Part shown: positions 10,523 to 19,278 of the stretch, one piece after another
Layout of the letters: each line of letters opens with the position of its first letter
Numbering within the stretch: position 1 is the first letter of the stretch
Source: Methanobacteriaceae archaeon
Lineage (GTDB): Archaea; Methanobacteriota; Methanobacteria; Methanobacteriales; Methanobacteriaceae
Direction: 5' to 3'
Length of the DNA stretch: 38,519 bases
Assembly: GCA_900766745.1 (NCBI GenBank)
Contig: CAAFWR010000006.1
Coordinates: forward strand, 1-38,519
Program-made: the position numbers and the translations under genes
Notes under the pieces: generated by a model
Seen by the model: only the letters and a program-made list of their open reading frames with translations
What the model was told of the DNA's origin: nothing
The model's database searches: none

Positions 10523-10609
10523 AAATTGTTTTAAACATTTTATTCTTACTTGTTATTTTGTTGATTCTGATTATTAACCTATGGGAATAAAATGTTTTTA
10601 AAACAATTT
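10523..10609 (-). promoter_or_regulatory. Long inverted repeat between dnaK and dnaJ (attenuator, terminator or processing site)
   Basis: The arms 10523-10545 and 10585-10609 are reverse complements over 23 bases, apart from two extra bases in one arm. The loop is about 39 bases. In the direction of transcription the stem starts 4 bases after the dnaK stop and is followed by a U-rich run (TTTTATTTTTTTT), then the dnaJ ribosome binding site. This is the arrangement of a terminator with read-through, and could set dnaJ below dnaK. Confidence 0.6.
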
Positions 10610-10613
10610 ACAT

Positions 10614-12494
10614 TTATTCGTCTTTTACTTTGTAGTCTGCATCGATTGTATCATCGTCGTCATTTGGTGCTTGTTCTGCGCCTTGGCTTTGTTCTTGTGC
10701 TCCAGCTGCTTGTTGTTGAGCAGCTTCTGCTTGTTGATAGATTTTAGCACCAATTTCTTGAACAGCTTTTGTTAAAGCTTCAGTTTTTTCTTTGATTTGA
10801 GCAATGTCATCTCCAGCTACAACTTCTCTTAAGTCTTTTACGAGACCTTCGATTTTGGTTTTATCATCATCACTTACTTGATCTTTTAAATCTTCTAAAG
10901 TTTTTTCAGCTGTGTAGATTATGGAGTCAGCATCGTTTCTAACTTGAATTTCTTCTTGTTTAGCTTTATCTGCTTCAGCATTCATTTCAGCTTCTTTTAC
11001 TTTTTTCTCGATTTCTTCGTCAGATAATTTGGTTGATGAAGTGATGGTAATAGCTTGTTCTTTTCCAGTACCTTTATCTTTAGCAGATACATTTATAATA
11101 CCGTTTGCATCAATATCGAAGGTTACTTCAATTTGTGGAACTCCTCTTGGTGCTGGTGGAATTCCTACTAATTGGAATCTTCCAAGACTGGTGTTGTCTG
11201 CTGCCATTGGTCTTTCACCTTGCAATACATTAATGTCTACTGAAGGCTGATTGTCTGCAGCTGTTGAGAAGATTTGACTTTTCTTAGTTGGTATGGTTGT
11301 GTTTCTGTCGATTAATGTTGTAGATACTCCTCCAAGGGTTTCAATACCTAATGATAATGGAGTTACATCTAAAAGAACTAAATCTTTGATTTCACCAGCT
11401 AATACTCCACCTTGGATAGATGCTCCCATGGATACACATTCCATTGGGTCAATTCCTCTTTCAATTGGTTTTCCAATGAAGTTTTCTACATATTTTTGTA
11501 CAATTGGCATTCTGGTAGGTCCACCAACAAGGATGATTTTGTCAATGTCATTTTTGGTCATTTTTGCATCATCTAATGCTTGTTGCATTGGTTTTCCAGA
11601 TTTTTTAACAATATCATCTACTAATTCTTCTAATTTAGCTCTGGTAAGGGTGATAATTAAGTTTTTAGGAGATCCGTCACTTCCCATTGCAATAAATGGT
11701 AAGTTTACTTCAGTAGTCAATACTGTTGATAATTCAATTTTTGCCTTTTCAGCTGCTTCTCTTAATCTTTGTACAGCTTGATCGTTATCTAAAAGGTTAA
11801 TGCCATTTTCTTTTTCAAATTCACTAGCTAAGTAGTTAAGAATTGCATTATCCATATCGGTTCCACCAAGTTTGGTGTCTCCACTGGTAGCTTTTACTTC
11901 AAATACTCCTCCACCAAACTCCATAATGGTTACATCTAAGGTTCCTCCACCTAAATCGTATACCATAATGTTTAAGTCATCGTCATCTTGTTTATCAATA
12001 CCGTATGCGAGACTTGCTGCAGTTGGTTCGTTTACAAGCCTTACAACATCCAATCCGGCAATTGTACCTGCGTCTTTTGTTGCTGTTCTTTGGTTGTCGT
12101 CAAAGTATGCTGGCACAGTAATTACTGCTTTTTCTATAGGTTCTCCTAAAAATGCTTCAGCATCTTTTTTGATTTTTTGTAAGATAAATGCAGAGATTTC
12201 TTGTGGGGAATATTCTTTACCGTTGACTTTTACTTTGTGGTCTGTTCCCATACTTCTTTTAATAGCGCTGATTGTATTTTCAGGGTTTGTAACAGCTTGC
12301 CTTCTTGCTGGTTCACCTACTAACATTTGTCCGTCATCAGTAAATGCTACATAACTTGGAAACGCTTTACCATATTGACTTGCTCCTTCTGCAGATGGAA
12401 TTACAGTTGGTTTTCCTCCAACAAGTACAGATGCTGCAGAGTTACTTGTACCTAAATCAATACCGATTATTTTTTCTTTTTTTGAATCTGCCAT
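10614..12494 (-). CDS. dnaK: Chaperone protein DnaK (Hsp70)
   Basis: A 626-residue Hsp70, the ATP-driven chaperone that binds exposed hydrophobic segments. The N-terminal nucleotide-binding domain shows '[14 protein letters not shown]', '[17 protein letters not shown]', '[11 protein letters not shown]' and '[13 protein letters not shown]'. The substrate-binding domain follows from about residue 385 ('[17 protein letters not shown]'). A helical lid and a Gln/Ala-rich acidic tail ending 'YKVKDE' complete it. A GGTGAT ribosome binding site precedes the ATG. The gene starts 12 bases after grpE, so the two are one transcript; dnaJ follows after a large hairpin. Confidence 0.98.
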   Translation of the reverse strand: MADSKKEKIIGIDLGTSNSAASVLVGGKPTVIPSAEGASQYGKAFPSYVAFTDDGQMLVGEPARRQAVTNPENTISAIKRSMGTDHKVKVNGKEYSPQEISAFILQKIKKDAEAFLGEPIEKAVITVPAYFDDNQRTATKDAGTIAGLDVVRLVNEPTAASLAYGIDKQDDDDLNIMVYDLGGGTLDVTIMEFGGGVFEVKATSGDTKLGGTDMDNAILNYLASEFEKENGINLLDNDQAVQRLREAAEKAKIELSTVLTTEVNLPFIAMGSDGSPKNLIITLTRAKLEELVDDIVKKSGKPMQQALDDAKMTKNDIDKIILVGGPTRMPIVQKYVENFIGKPIERGIDPMECVSMGASIQGGVLAGEIKDLVLLDVTPLSLGIETLGGVSTTLIDRNTTIPTKKSQIFSTAADNQPSVDINVLQGERPMAADNTSLGRFQLVGIPPAPRGVPQIEVTFDIDANGIINVSAKDKGTGKEQAITITSSTKLSDEEIEKKVKEAEMNAEADKAKQEEIQVRNDADSIIYTAEKTLEDLKDQVSDDDKTKIEGLVKDLREVVAGDDIAQIKEKTEALTKAVQEIGAKIYQQAEAAQQQAAGAQEQSQGAEQAPNDDDDTIDADYKVKDE

Positions 12495-12506
12495 ATTATC
12501 ACCTTT

Positions 12507-13058
12507 TTATTTTTTACAAACTTTTACTTTTGAGTATTTAATAACTTTATCTTTAAGGGTGTATCCTTTCATTAATTCATCAATGATATATCCATTGTCT
12601 ATTTCTTCACTAGCTTCAACCATAAGAGCTTCATGTTTAAACGGATCGAATTTTTCTCCTTTTGTAGGAATTTCTTCTAGACCTTCTTTTTTAAGGGTAT
12701 CTTTTAATTTATTATTTATTAATTCAATTCCTTCTTTTAGCTCATCATAATTTGATGAGTTTTCTAAAGCTCTTCCTAAGTCTTCATAACTGTCTAATAT
12801 ATTTTTTATTAGATTCTCATTAGCAAATTTAACAACTTCCTTATTTTGCTTTTCATTTATTTTTTTGAAGTTATCAAAATCTGCTTGAAGTCTTTGGCTG
12901 TATGATACATATTCTTGAGTTTTCTCTTCCTGCTTTGAAAGTTCTTCTTCAAGTTCAGCTATTTTTTCATTTAATTGAGCTATTTCATCTGAAGATTCAT
13001 TTTCATCTGGAAGATCTTTTTCTTCTTCTTCAATTTTTTCTTCTTTATCACTAGCCAT
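12507..13058 (-). CDS. grpE: Nucleotide exchange factor GrpE
   Basis: GrpE releases ADP from DnaK. The protein (183 residues from the chosen start) has an acidic N-terminus, a long coiled coil ('[20 protein letters not shown]'), and the GrpE core with '[14 protein letters not shown]', '[11 protein letters not shown]' and the C-terminal beta part ('[12 protein letters not shown]'). The frame is open further upstream (to 13103), but the ATG at 13058 is preceded at good spacing by AGGTGAAC, so 'MASDKEEK' is the likely start. It is the first gene of the chaperone operon and is divergent from the HTH regulator. Confidence 0.95.
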   Translation of the reverse strand: MASDKEEKIEEEEKDLPDENESSDEIAQLNEKIAELEEELSKQEEKTQEYVSYSQRLQADFDNFKKINEKQNKEVVKFANENLIKNILDSYEDLGRALENSSNYDELKEGIELINNKLKDTLKKEGLEEIPTKGEKFDPFKHEALMVEASEEIDNGYIIDELMKGYTLKDKVIKYSKVKVCKK

Positions 13059-13234
13059 TTGTTCACCTACAAAAGTCTTTATTATATGATAAATATTATT
13101 CAAACACTTTAATAGCCGTTGTTTTCGAGAACATTAGGTGTGTTTCTTTATTATTTTGGTTTGGGAATTTATGGACATATTGGAAAATGGTTAATCAACG
13201 ACTATTTCGAGTGTTTTTTAAACCAAAATATTAA

Positions 13235-13287
13235 AGTAACCAAAGGTTATCTTTCTCGTATATTATATTATAGTAACCAAAGGTTAT
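13235..13287. promoter_or_regulatory. Two identical palindromic operators (heat-shock regulator type)
   Basis: The 16-base sequence AGTAACCAAAGGTTAT occurs twice, at 13235-13250 and 13272-13287, with a 37-base period. Each contains the palindrome TAAC-N5-GTTA. From memory of the literature, this is close to the CTAAC-N5-GTTAG site reported for the heat-shock regulator HSR1 of Archaeoglobus. The second copy runs into the TATA box (TTATATAAAGG, 13284-13294) of the regulator gene. A TATA-like run between the copies (13260-13271) could serve grpE on the other strand. They probably allow repression of both genes. Confidence 0.7.
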
Positions 13288-13294
13288 ATAAAGG
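13284..13294 (+). promoter_or_regulatory. TATA box of the HTH regulator
   Basis: TTATATAAAGG lies about 25-30 bases before the ATG at 13317. The transcript would therefore be leaderless or nearly so, in agreement with the absence of a ribosome binding site. It overlaps the second operator, which fits autorepression. Confidence 0.6.
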
Positions 13295-13316
13295 TTTCGA
13301 TATAATAGTATATATT

Positions 13317-13886
13317 ATGAAAGATGTTGCTGACAATAAAAATTCTTCTAAAAGCAATGTTAACAGGACAAAAGGAAACCTTAAAGTTAACAGAAACATC
13401 AATCCTGACATGGATGATATTGATATTGAAGATATCTTTGATGTAATGGGTTGTAAAACACGAAGAGACATTATCAATCTCTTAAAAGAAGAACCTATGT
13501 TTGTAAGTGAAATATCAAATGAACTGAACATAGGCCAAAAAGCAATAATAGCTCACTTGAGGGCGATGGAGGAAATGGGAATACTAAACTCCTCATACAA
13601 AAAAATAATGAGGGGAAGACCAAGAAAATACTATGACTTACACCATGATGTAACCATCAACATAACAATAAACAAAATGGGCCTCAATGTAAGTATTCCT
13701 GAAGACATGCTAATGACTCCACAATTGCCATCTGGAGACGAATGGTCAAAATTGCTTGAAATAGAGAAAAAAATTGATAACGGTCAGTTGGAAGCTATAG
13801 AAGAGTTAAAAAACCAAATAAGATTATACAATAATCTTAAAGAAAGAGCAGAATATATATTGGAAAGAACTTTGAAAAATAGATGA
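13317..13886 (+). CDS. ArsR-like winged-helix regulator, probable heat-shock repressor
   Basis: A 189-residue DNA-binding protein. Residues about 46-108 form a winged helix ('KTRRDIINLLKEEPMFVSEI', 'IIAHLRAMEEMGIL', wing 'RGRPRKYY'). The C-terminal part (about 140-189) is charged and coiled-coil-like, fit for dimerisation. The frame is open upstream from 13119, but that part would cover the operators and TATA box, has no good start, and reads unlike protein; 'MKDVADNK' at 13317 is the better start. Position back to back with grpE-dnaK-dnaJ and the TAAC-N5-GTTA operators suggest it is an HSR1-type repressor of the chaperone operon and of itself. The helix-turn-helix is clear; the heat-shock role is inferred. 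Confidence 0.8.
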   Translation: MKDVADNKNSSKSNVNRTKGNLKVNRNINPDMDDIDIEDIFDVMGCKTRRDIINLLKEEPMFVSEISNELNIGQKAIIAHLRAMEEMGILNSSYKKIMRGRPRKYYDLHHDVTINITINKMGLNVSIPEDMLMTPQLPSGDEWSKLLEIEKKIDNGQLEAIEELKNQIRLYNNLKERAEYILERTLKNR

Positions 13887-13940
13887 AAATTCTATTTTTC
13901 CTTATTTTTTAGTTAAATAAAAGGAGATTAAGGTTTAAAA

Positions 13941-14369
13941 CTAATTAAACCTATAATCGAGCAATGAAATATTTTTTAAGTATATTCTTTTAATCCATTT
14001 TACTTTATCAAAATCCCTGTCAAAGCTAATGATGAAGTTTATATCATTTTCATCCATAGTGTTTAAAATAGTGCAATCATTAAAATTCAGGGCATGATTA
14101 TAATATTTATGTAAATCAAGAGAATTTTTTAAATCTTCATAATCCAACATGATGATGTTTGTTTTAGATTCTAATTCCTTGAATATTTCATTGGTTTTTA
14201 ATCTGTTGTATTTATTAGCCGAGTTTAACACTTCTAAAAGAACAGTGAAATTAATACAAGCATTGAAATTCCTATTTGTTAGAATATTCTTAATTTCTTC
14301 TGCTTCAGCATGATATTTGTCTTTTTTGTTAATTAATGCTATTAAATAGCTACTGTCATAAAAAATCAT
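13941..14369 (-). CDS. PIN-domain ribonuclease toxin, VapC-like
   Basis: A 142-residue PIN domain protein. The acidic residues expected for a Mg-dependent RNase are present: D5 in 'FYDSSYLIALI', E46 in 'TVLLEVLN', D98 in 'NFNDC' and D117/D119/D121 in 'ISFDRDFDK'. VapC toxins cleave tRNA or rRNA and are neutralised by the protein encoded upstream. Its ATG overlaps (ATGA) a TGA that ends the frame into which the antitoxin gene would read after repair of one base. It may be active, but the antitoxin is altered. Confidence 0.8.
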   Translation of the reverse strand: MIFYDSSYLIALINKKDKYHAEAEEIKNILTNRNFNACINFTVLLEVLNSANKYNRLKTNEIFKELESKTNIIMLDYEDLKNSLDLHKYYNHALNFNDCTILNTMDENDINFIISFDRDFDKVKWIKRIYLKNISLLDYRFN

Positions 14370-14455
14370 TTGCCAGTACCGTTTTTAATATTTCCCCCTA
14401 TTTCGTCTATTTCTATACCTTTAATAAAATGATCTAAACATGGAGGTTTACCATA
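14366..14455 (-). pseudogene. Out-of-frame tail of the antitoxin gene
   Basis: Read one base out of the antitoxin frame, these 90 bases encode 29 plausible residues ('YGKPPCLDHF...GNIKNGTGK') and end in a TGA that overlaps the toxin ATG as ATGA. That is the usual translational coupling of VapBC pairs. The annotated antitoxin stops inside this stretch at 14434. Confidence 0.6.
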
Positions 14456-14730
14456 GGTTCAGATAACCATTCAAATAATTCTTCTAATTCTTCAGGAGTG
14501 TAAGCTCTTTTTTGAACTACTTCCCAGTCCTCTAAAAGAGGAGGATATTTTTTCATATACTCCTTGAAGTTTTTTCTTTTTGCTTTGCGTTTTTCTTCAA
14601 TTTCATCGTTTTTTAAACCTTCTGTGACATATTTGTTAAGTAGTTCGGAAGGATCCATGCCACATTTATCACTTTTTTCTAACAGCTTCTCTTTTGTTTC
14701 TTTATCAAGTTCTATTGAATTTGCCATCAT
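14434..14730 (-). CDS. VapB-like antitoxin, probably frameshifted at its C-terminus
   Basis: A 98-residue protein starting 'MMANSIELDKETKEKLLEKS', preceded by AGGAGG at good spacing. The frame is open further up to 14778, but without such a signal. The N-terminal part looks like a ribbon-helix-helix DNA-binding domain ('SIELDKETKEKLLEKSDKCG'). A charged linker and a toxin-binding region ('RAYTPEELEELFEWLSEP') follow. After 'LSEP' the frame ends quickly ('MVNLHV'). The other frame continues from the same spot with 'YGKPPCLDHFIKGIEIDEIG' to a TGA at 14366-14368 that overlaps the toxin start. One missing base (CCTT to CCT) near 14455 explains this. Intact, it would be about 121 residues. Confidence 0.7.
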   Translation of the reverse strand: MMANSIELDKETKEKLLEKSDKCGMDPSELLNKYVTEGLKNDEIEEKRKAKRKNFKEYMKKYPPLLEDWEVVQKRAYTPEELEELFEWLSEPMVNLHV

Positions 14731-14824
14731 ATGCCCTCCTGGACATGTAGTAAAGTAATAATAAGTAGATTCTCTCAATATAAGTAATTAATCTTTTAAA
14801 TAAAGTAAATCTTATTAAATGACT

Positions 14825-17092
14825 TTAATTTTTAACTTTTCCAACAATAGCTTGCCCTACTGAAACAGAACCGTCTCCTGAACAGCTGTTCTTATGCTGA
14901 ATAAACCTAAATCCGTTTTCGGTTATGTAGTCCTTACAAGTTTTGCTTATTGCTTCGTTGTAGAATACTCCTCCGGTAGCCCCTATTGTGTCAACACTTC
15001 CTGCATTTTGAATGGCCAGTTCTGATAGTCCTTTAGCTACTGCAATTTGAGCTCCTGCAGCTATGTCTTTTTTACTTTCTCCTTTAAGATAATTCTCAAC
15101 TACATCCTTTACTATTTTGGAGGTGTTTAGTTTATTGTCCTTTATTTCAAAGTCAATAGCTGTCGGGTTTTCTGACTTGTATGCAACACTTTCAAGTTTC
15201 ATTGAGCATTCTCCTTCATATGTTCTTTCACTGCAGATATTAAGTGCTGCTGAAATGGAATCCAAGATACGGCCTGTACTTGTAGTCACTCCAACATTTA
15301 AATCTGAATCGAGCTGCTTTAATACCATTTCGATTTCCCTATTTCCATATTTAAAGAGATGTGAATAGTTTTCCTTTAGAATTCTTTCAAGCTCTTCCCT
15401 TTCGTACTGTTTTGAAAGAATACTTCCAACCATTCGCGCTGGATATATGGTTGCCTGATCTCCTCCAGGCATCTTTTGAGCTTCAAGGCTTGCCAGTCTC
15501 TTATAGCTTTTAACATCGCTGTAGAGGATTTCACCGCCCCAACTTGTATTGTCGTCTCCATAACCGACGCCGTCAGCAGCTATTACAACAGCCTCAGGCA
15601 CCTCATTATCGTTCATAAGGCTTACTGCATGGGCATAGTGATGCTGAACTGGTAATAATTTAGCGTCATATTTCTCTGCATATTCTCTTGCAAGTTTTGT
15701 TGTAAAGAAATTAGGATGTAGGTCACATGCTATTATATCGTAGCTGTCTATCTTCAAAAGGTTTTCCAGATGAGCTATAGCGGTTTTCAAGAATTCCAAG
15801 GTCTTGAATTTATTGGTATTTCCGATGTGCTGTGAAGGATATATCAGGTTTTTGGTAGCTATTGAGAATGTTACGTCAAGTTCAGGACCTAAAGACAACA
15901 CATCAAGGTTATTTATTTCATATATGCTAGCTATCTCAACTGGCGTTGGAGTATAGCCGCGAGAACGCCTAATAAATGACAGCTCATCATTTCTAAACCT
16001 TACGACAGAGTCGTCGCATCTGTTTAGAATTTTCCTGTTGTGGACAAGGCTGTAATCAGCTATTTCAAGGTTTATTATCTCCTCTGTGTCAATCATCATT
16101 GGTTCGCCAGGAATATTGGCTGAAGTCATAACCAGAGTGTCGCTTTTGCTTTCATCAAATAGCAAGTAATGCATTGGTGAGTAGGGAAGCATTACTCCAA
16201 TAGTGTGAAGCCCTCCAGTCAGATTTTCTGGAAAAGGATAATCTTCATTGGATTTTACAACTACTATTGGTCTTTCACGTGACTTTAAGGTTTTCTTTTC
16301 ATTTTCTGAAAGCTCAGCATAATTTTCAACAGCTTCCAAATCTCTGCTCATAACTGCAAATGCCTGATTTGGACGATTTAACCTTTTTCTAAGTTCAGCT
16401 ATTGCTTTTTCATTATATGCATCAACTACAAGATGCGTACCGCCGATTCCCTTAATAGCTATTATATTGCCTTCACTTAATTTCTCTGCTGCAACTTTTA
16501 TTGGATTATCTGTCTCTACTTTTTTTGAATCTCTAAAAAGCATCATTTCAGGTCCACAGTCTTGGCAGCAGATAGCTTCCCCATGGTAACGTCTGTTAAG
16601 CGGTTCCATATATTCTTCAAGGCAATCTTCACATAATGGAAACTCATCCATTGAAGTGTTGATTCTGTCATAAGGAACAGTGTCGATTACAGTAAAACGA
16701 GGTCCGCAGTCAGTACATGCATTGAAAGGATATTTGTAACGTCTGTTATTAGGATTTCTTATCTCTTCCAGACATTTGTCGCAGATACTGACATCTGGAG
16801 GGATAACTGAAACTCCGTCGCTGTAGTCATCGCTTTCTAATATCTCAAAACCATTAAAATTAGAATTGTCAATCTTTTCGGTTTTTATAGAATTGATTTT
16901 AGCTATTGGAGGAAGCTCATTTAGCAACCGATTTTGGAATTCGTCAAATTTGGAGTCGATGTTTATCTCAACAATATTGCCTAGATTACGGACATTTCCA
17001 TTAATATTCATGTCATGGGCTAACCTGTAGACAAATGGCCTGAATCCAACTCCCTGGACAATTCCTTCAACTAATAATTTTTGACCTTCCAT
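14825..17092 (-). CDS. hypF: Carbamoyltransferase HypF (hydrogenase maturation)
   Basis: A 755-residue HypF, which uses carbamoyl phosphate and ATP to make the thiocarbamate on HypE from which the cyanide ligands of [NiFe]-hydrogenases derive. Domains in order: an acylphosphatase domain (about 1-90, with 'VQGVGFRPFVYR' at 12-23); two zinc fingers with Cys at about 104, 107, 126, 129, 154, 157, 176 and 179; a YrdC-like domain (about 190-370, 'GIGGTHLVVDAY'); and a Kae1/ASKHA-like domain (about 395-755, with 'HHYAHAVSLM'). Full length for the family. An AGGAGC site precedes the start. No other hyp gene or hydrogenase is in the window. It follows the ATPase gene by about 30 bases and may share its transcript. 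Confidence 0.96.
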   Translation of the reverse strand: MEGQKLLVEGIVQGVGFRPFVYRLAHDMNINGNVRNLGNIVEINIDSKFDEFQNRLLNELPPIAKINSIKTEKIDNSNFNGFEILESDDYSDGVSVIPPDVSICDKCLEEIRNPNNRRYKYPFNACTDCGPRFTVIDTVPYDRINTSMDEFPLCEDCLEEYMEPLNRRYHGEAICCQDCGPEMMLFRDSKKVETDNPIKVAAEKLSEGNIIAIKGIGGTHLVVDAYNEKAIAELRKRLNRPNQAFAVMSRDLEAVENYAELSENEKKTLKSRERPIVVVKSNEDYPFPENLTGGLHTIGVMLPYSPMHYLLFDESKSDTLVMTSANIPGEPMMIDTEEIINLEIADYSLVHNRKILNRCDDSVVRFRNDELSFIRRSRGYTPTPVEIASIYEINNLDVLSLGPELDVTFSIATKNLIYPSQHIGNTNKFKTLEFLKTAIAHLENLLKIDSYDIIACDLHPNFFTTKLAREYAEKYDAKLLPVQHHYAHAVSLMNDNEVPEAVVIAADGVGYGDDNTSWGGEILYSDVKSYKRLASLEAQKMPGGDQATIYPARMVGSILSKQYEREELERILKENYSHLFKYGNREIEMVLKQLDSDLNVGVTTSTGRILDSISAALNICSERTYEGECSMKLESVAYKSENPTAIDFEIKDNKLNTSKIVKDVVENYLKGESKKDIAAGAQIAVAKGLSELAIQNAGSVDTIGATGGVFYNEAISKTCKDYITENGFRFIQHKNSCSGDGSVSVGQAIVGKVKN

Positions 17093-17122
17093 TTTTATGC
17101 TCCTTCAACTTTTACTTTTTAT

Positions 17123-18304
17123 TTAATAGGGGTAAGTTCCTTTTTCTTCATATTCATTTTTTAGCCATGTTTTGAATAGGGAATCATATATTTTAAAGCC
17201 ATTTTCATCTAATTCTATTAATGTTTTATTTTGCAGTGACTTTAGAGATGCGCCTATTGCTCCACTGGTCACTCCCAATTTATTTGCTATTTCAATTCTT
17301 TTTAATGGTTTTTCCACAATTGCTGTAATTATTCTTTTTTCCTGACTATTTAATTTATACCATTCATTAGTTAGATGGACTGATAAATATGGCAATGCTT
17401 TTTTAAATTCGGAAATTATTTTTTCTTCATTCAGTTTCTCATTAGGTGGCAATAATCTTGCAAAAGTATTGATATAGTAAGGAATACCATTTGTACATTT
17501 GTAAAACCTATCAAAACCCTCATCTGTGAACTCAAGATAATCTGCTTTTTCAGTTAGATAATTTTTTGTTGTATCAGATGAAAATGTTTTGACTTCATAA
17601 TTTAATATTCTCCCACCAAATGCACCATTTTGTCCTGCAATATCTGCAATTAAATCATCTTTAACACTCATGCTTCCGGAGAATATATATCCAACATGTT
17701 TCTGTGATTGGATGACGCTTCTAATATACCATAAAAATCCATTAACATCATCATCTAGTTGTTTTAACATTTGAAATTCATCCATGAATATTAAAACACC
17801 TTCAATATTGTTTTTACAATCATTATATATTTGTTGAGGCAAATCCATTACAAAAGTAGCGAATTTTCCATAATCCTCTTCTGATTTTAGAATGGGAACT
17901 GGAATTTTATCAATTGATGCAATTTTATCTAATCTGAAGTTGCGGGTTTTAAAATATTTCAAAATATGTTTATCTATACTTATAATATTCGATTCCCTAC
18001 AAGCTTTGATAATTGATTCATAGAATAGCTTCATGAAGCTAAAACGGGTTAACTTTTCATCTTTAAACTTATCCATTGATGATAAATCCATATAGACAAC
18101 TAAATATCTATCTTGAAAATCTTTTTTTATTTTTTTCATTAATGCAGTTTTACCTACTCCTCTAATGCCTGTAAGCAGTATTGTTGGAGTTGATCCTTTT
18201 TTAGTTAATTCTAAATTATCGGAGATAAATGAAGTCTCAATTTCTCGGTTATAGAACTGCATGTCGTCTAGATCATTATCATTTCCTAATGGCAAATTCC
18301 CCAT
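17123..18304 (-). CDS. Archaeal AAA-type ATPase with winged helix
   Basis: A 393-residue protein. A Walker A loop (GIRGVGKT, residues 46-53) and a Walker B motif ('VLIFMDEFQML') near residue 170 mark a P-loop ATPase of the archaeal AAA/'Arch_ATPase' kind. A C-terminal winged helix ('KRIEIANKLGVTSGAIGASL') suggests DNA binding. Such ATPases are abundant, often lineage-specific in archaea, and of unknown role. TATATAAAAT near 18337 and AGGTGT just before the ATG are its promoter and ribosome binding site. Direct and inverted repeats with CCATTA/TAATGG lie immediately upstream. Confidence 0.8.
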   Translation of the reverse strand: MGNLPLGNDNDLDDMQFYNREIETSFISDNLELTKKGSTPTILLTGIRGVGKTALMKKIKKDFQDRYLVVYMDLSSMDKFKDEKLTRFSFMKLFYESIIKACRESNIISIDKHILKYFKTRNFRLDKIASIDKIPVPILKSEEDYGKFATFVMDLPQQIYNDCKNNIEGVLIFMDEFQMLKQLDDDVNGFLWYIRSVIQSQKHVGYIFSGSMSVKDDLIADIAGQNGAFGGRILNYEVKTFSSDTTKNYLTEKADYLEFTDEGFDRFYKCTNGIPYYINTFARLLPPNEKLNEEKIISEFKKALPYLSVHLTNEWYKLNSQEKRIITAIVEKPLKRIEIANKLGVTSGAIGASLKSLQNKTLIELDENGFKIYDSLFKTWLKNEYEEKGTYPY

Positions 18305-18347
18305 GATTACACCTATGGTAATATTTTTAGAGATATTTTATATAAAT

Positions 18348-18427
18348 ATAATGGAAATCCCATTATAATGGAGAAAACACACATTCCATTATGTAATATA
18401 TTTTACATTATAATGGAGAAAACACAT
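18348..18427. repeat. Direct and inverted repeats between the ATPase gene and larB
   Basis: An identical 21-base direct repeat (CATTATAATGGAGAAAACAC plus A) occurs at 18361-18381 and 18407-18427. The first copy is part of a perfect palindrome, CCATTATAATGG (18360-18371). Further TAATGG/CCATTA half sites lie at about 18348-18364 and 18385. The cluster lies in a divergent promoter region and looks like a multi-site operator; the binding protein is unknown. Confidence 0.6.
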
Positions 18428-18458
18428 ATAACATCACACAAACAAATACCAACCAATA

Positions 18459-18473
18459 ATTTATATAAACAGT
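18459..18473 (+). promoter_or_regulatory. TATA box of larB
   Basis: AATTTATATAAACAG lies about 27-30 bases before the ATG at 18493. There is no ribosome binding site between them, so the larB transcript is probably leaderless. Confidence 0.55.
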
Positions 18474-18492
18474 ACACTCTAAAAGTTAAGTT

Positions 18493-19278
18493 ATGAAAAA
18501 GATTTTAGAAGACTTTAAGAACAATAAGATTTCTCTTGAAGAATGCGAAAAGCAGCTTAAAGCAGACAATATACTTGAAGTTAATGGGATAGCTAATTTC
18601 GATTCTTCTAGAACTAATCGTGCAGGTTTTCCAGAAGCGGTTTACGCTGAAAGCAAATCTTATGATGATTTATTATTGATTATTAAAAAGTACTTTGAAA
18701 ATTCTCCTCGTGAAAATCTTATAGTAACACGACTTTCCAATGAAAGGTTTGAGAGATTAAGGGATGATTTGGGATATCTACTTGATGATGGTGTGGTTTT
18801 TGACTACAACAAAGCTGCCAGAATTCTTGTACTTAGAATAAAACCGAAAACTTTCATTCATTCATCTAAAATAGGAATCATAACTGGTGGAACATCAGAC
18901 ATTGACATAGCTGAGGAAGCTAAAGTCATTGTGGAAGAAGGTGGTTGTGAAACATTTACTTCCTATGATGTTGGTGTTGCTGGAATCCACAGGCTCTTTC
19001 CGGTAATAGCTAACATGATTAAGGAGGACGTTAAGGTTCTTATTGTCTGTGCAGGAATGGAGGGGGCTCTTCCAACAGTGATTGCAGGTCTTGTTGATAT
19101 TCCTGTCATTGCAGTTCCAACTTCAGTAGGTTATGGTGTGGGTGAAGGAGGTTTTGTTGCATTAAACTCAATGCTTCAATCCTGCGCTCCAGGAATAGCT
19201 GTTGTAAATATTGACAACGGTTTTGGTGCAGCTATTTTCGCATTAACAATAATCAAGAGTTGTTGCAATGAACTTTGA
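18493..19278 (+). CDS. larB: LarB-like nickel-pincer nucleotide biosynthesis protein
   Basis: A 261-residue protein of the LarB family, related to the PurE AIR carboxylases. LarB carboxylates and hydrolyses nicotinic acid adenine dinucleotide in making the nickel-pincer cofactor of lactate racemase-type enzymes. The PurE-like core is clear ('GIITGGTSDIDIAEEAK', 'YDVGVAGIHRLF', 'VCAGMEGALPTVIAGL', 'PVIAVPTSVGYG', 'NIDNGFGAA'). An N-terminal helical part ('FDSSRTNRAGFPEAVYAESK') is also typical. LarC and LarE are not in this window. The gene overlaps the following acetyltransferase gene by 11 bases, so the two form an operon. Confidence 0.9.
   Translation: MKKILEDFKNNKISLEECEKQLKADNILEVNGIANFDSSRTNRAGFPEAVYAESKSYDDLLLIIKKYFENSPRENLIVTRLSNERFERLRDDLGYLLDDGVVFDYNKAARILVLRIKPKTFIHSSKIGIITGGTSDIDIAEEAKVIVEEGGCETFTSYDVGVAGIHRLFPVIANMIKEDVKVLIVCAGMEGALPTVIAGLVDIPVIAVPTSVGYGVGEGGFVALNSMLQSCAPGIAVVNIDNGFGAAIFALTIIKSCCNEL

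Noticed and set aside
11293..12354. Long plus-strand frames opposite dnaK
   Set aside because: They are antisense shadows of a strongly conserved gene and have no domain, ribosome binding site or promoter.
13119..13316. Longer N-terminus for the HTH regulator
   Set aside because: It starts with TTG without a ribosome binding site, covers both operators and the TATA box, and reads unlike a protein domain.
18305..18492. Origin of replication from the repeats beside the AAA ATPase
   Set aside because: The repeats are short, there is no Cdc6/Orc1 similarity beyond the P-loop and winged helix, and no origin recognition box of the archaeal type was seen; an operator is the simpler reading.
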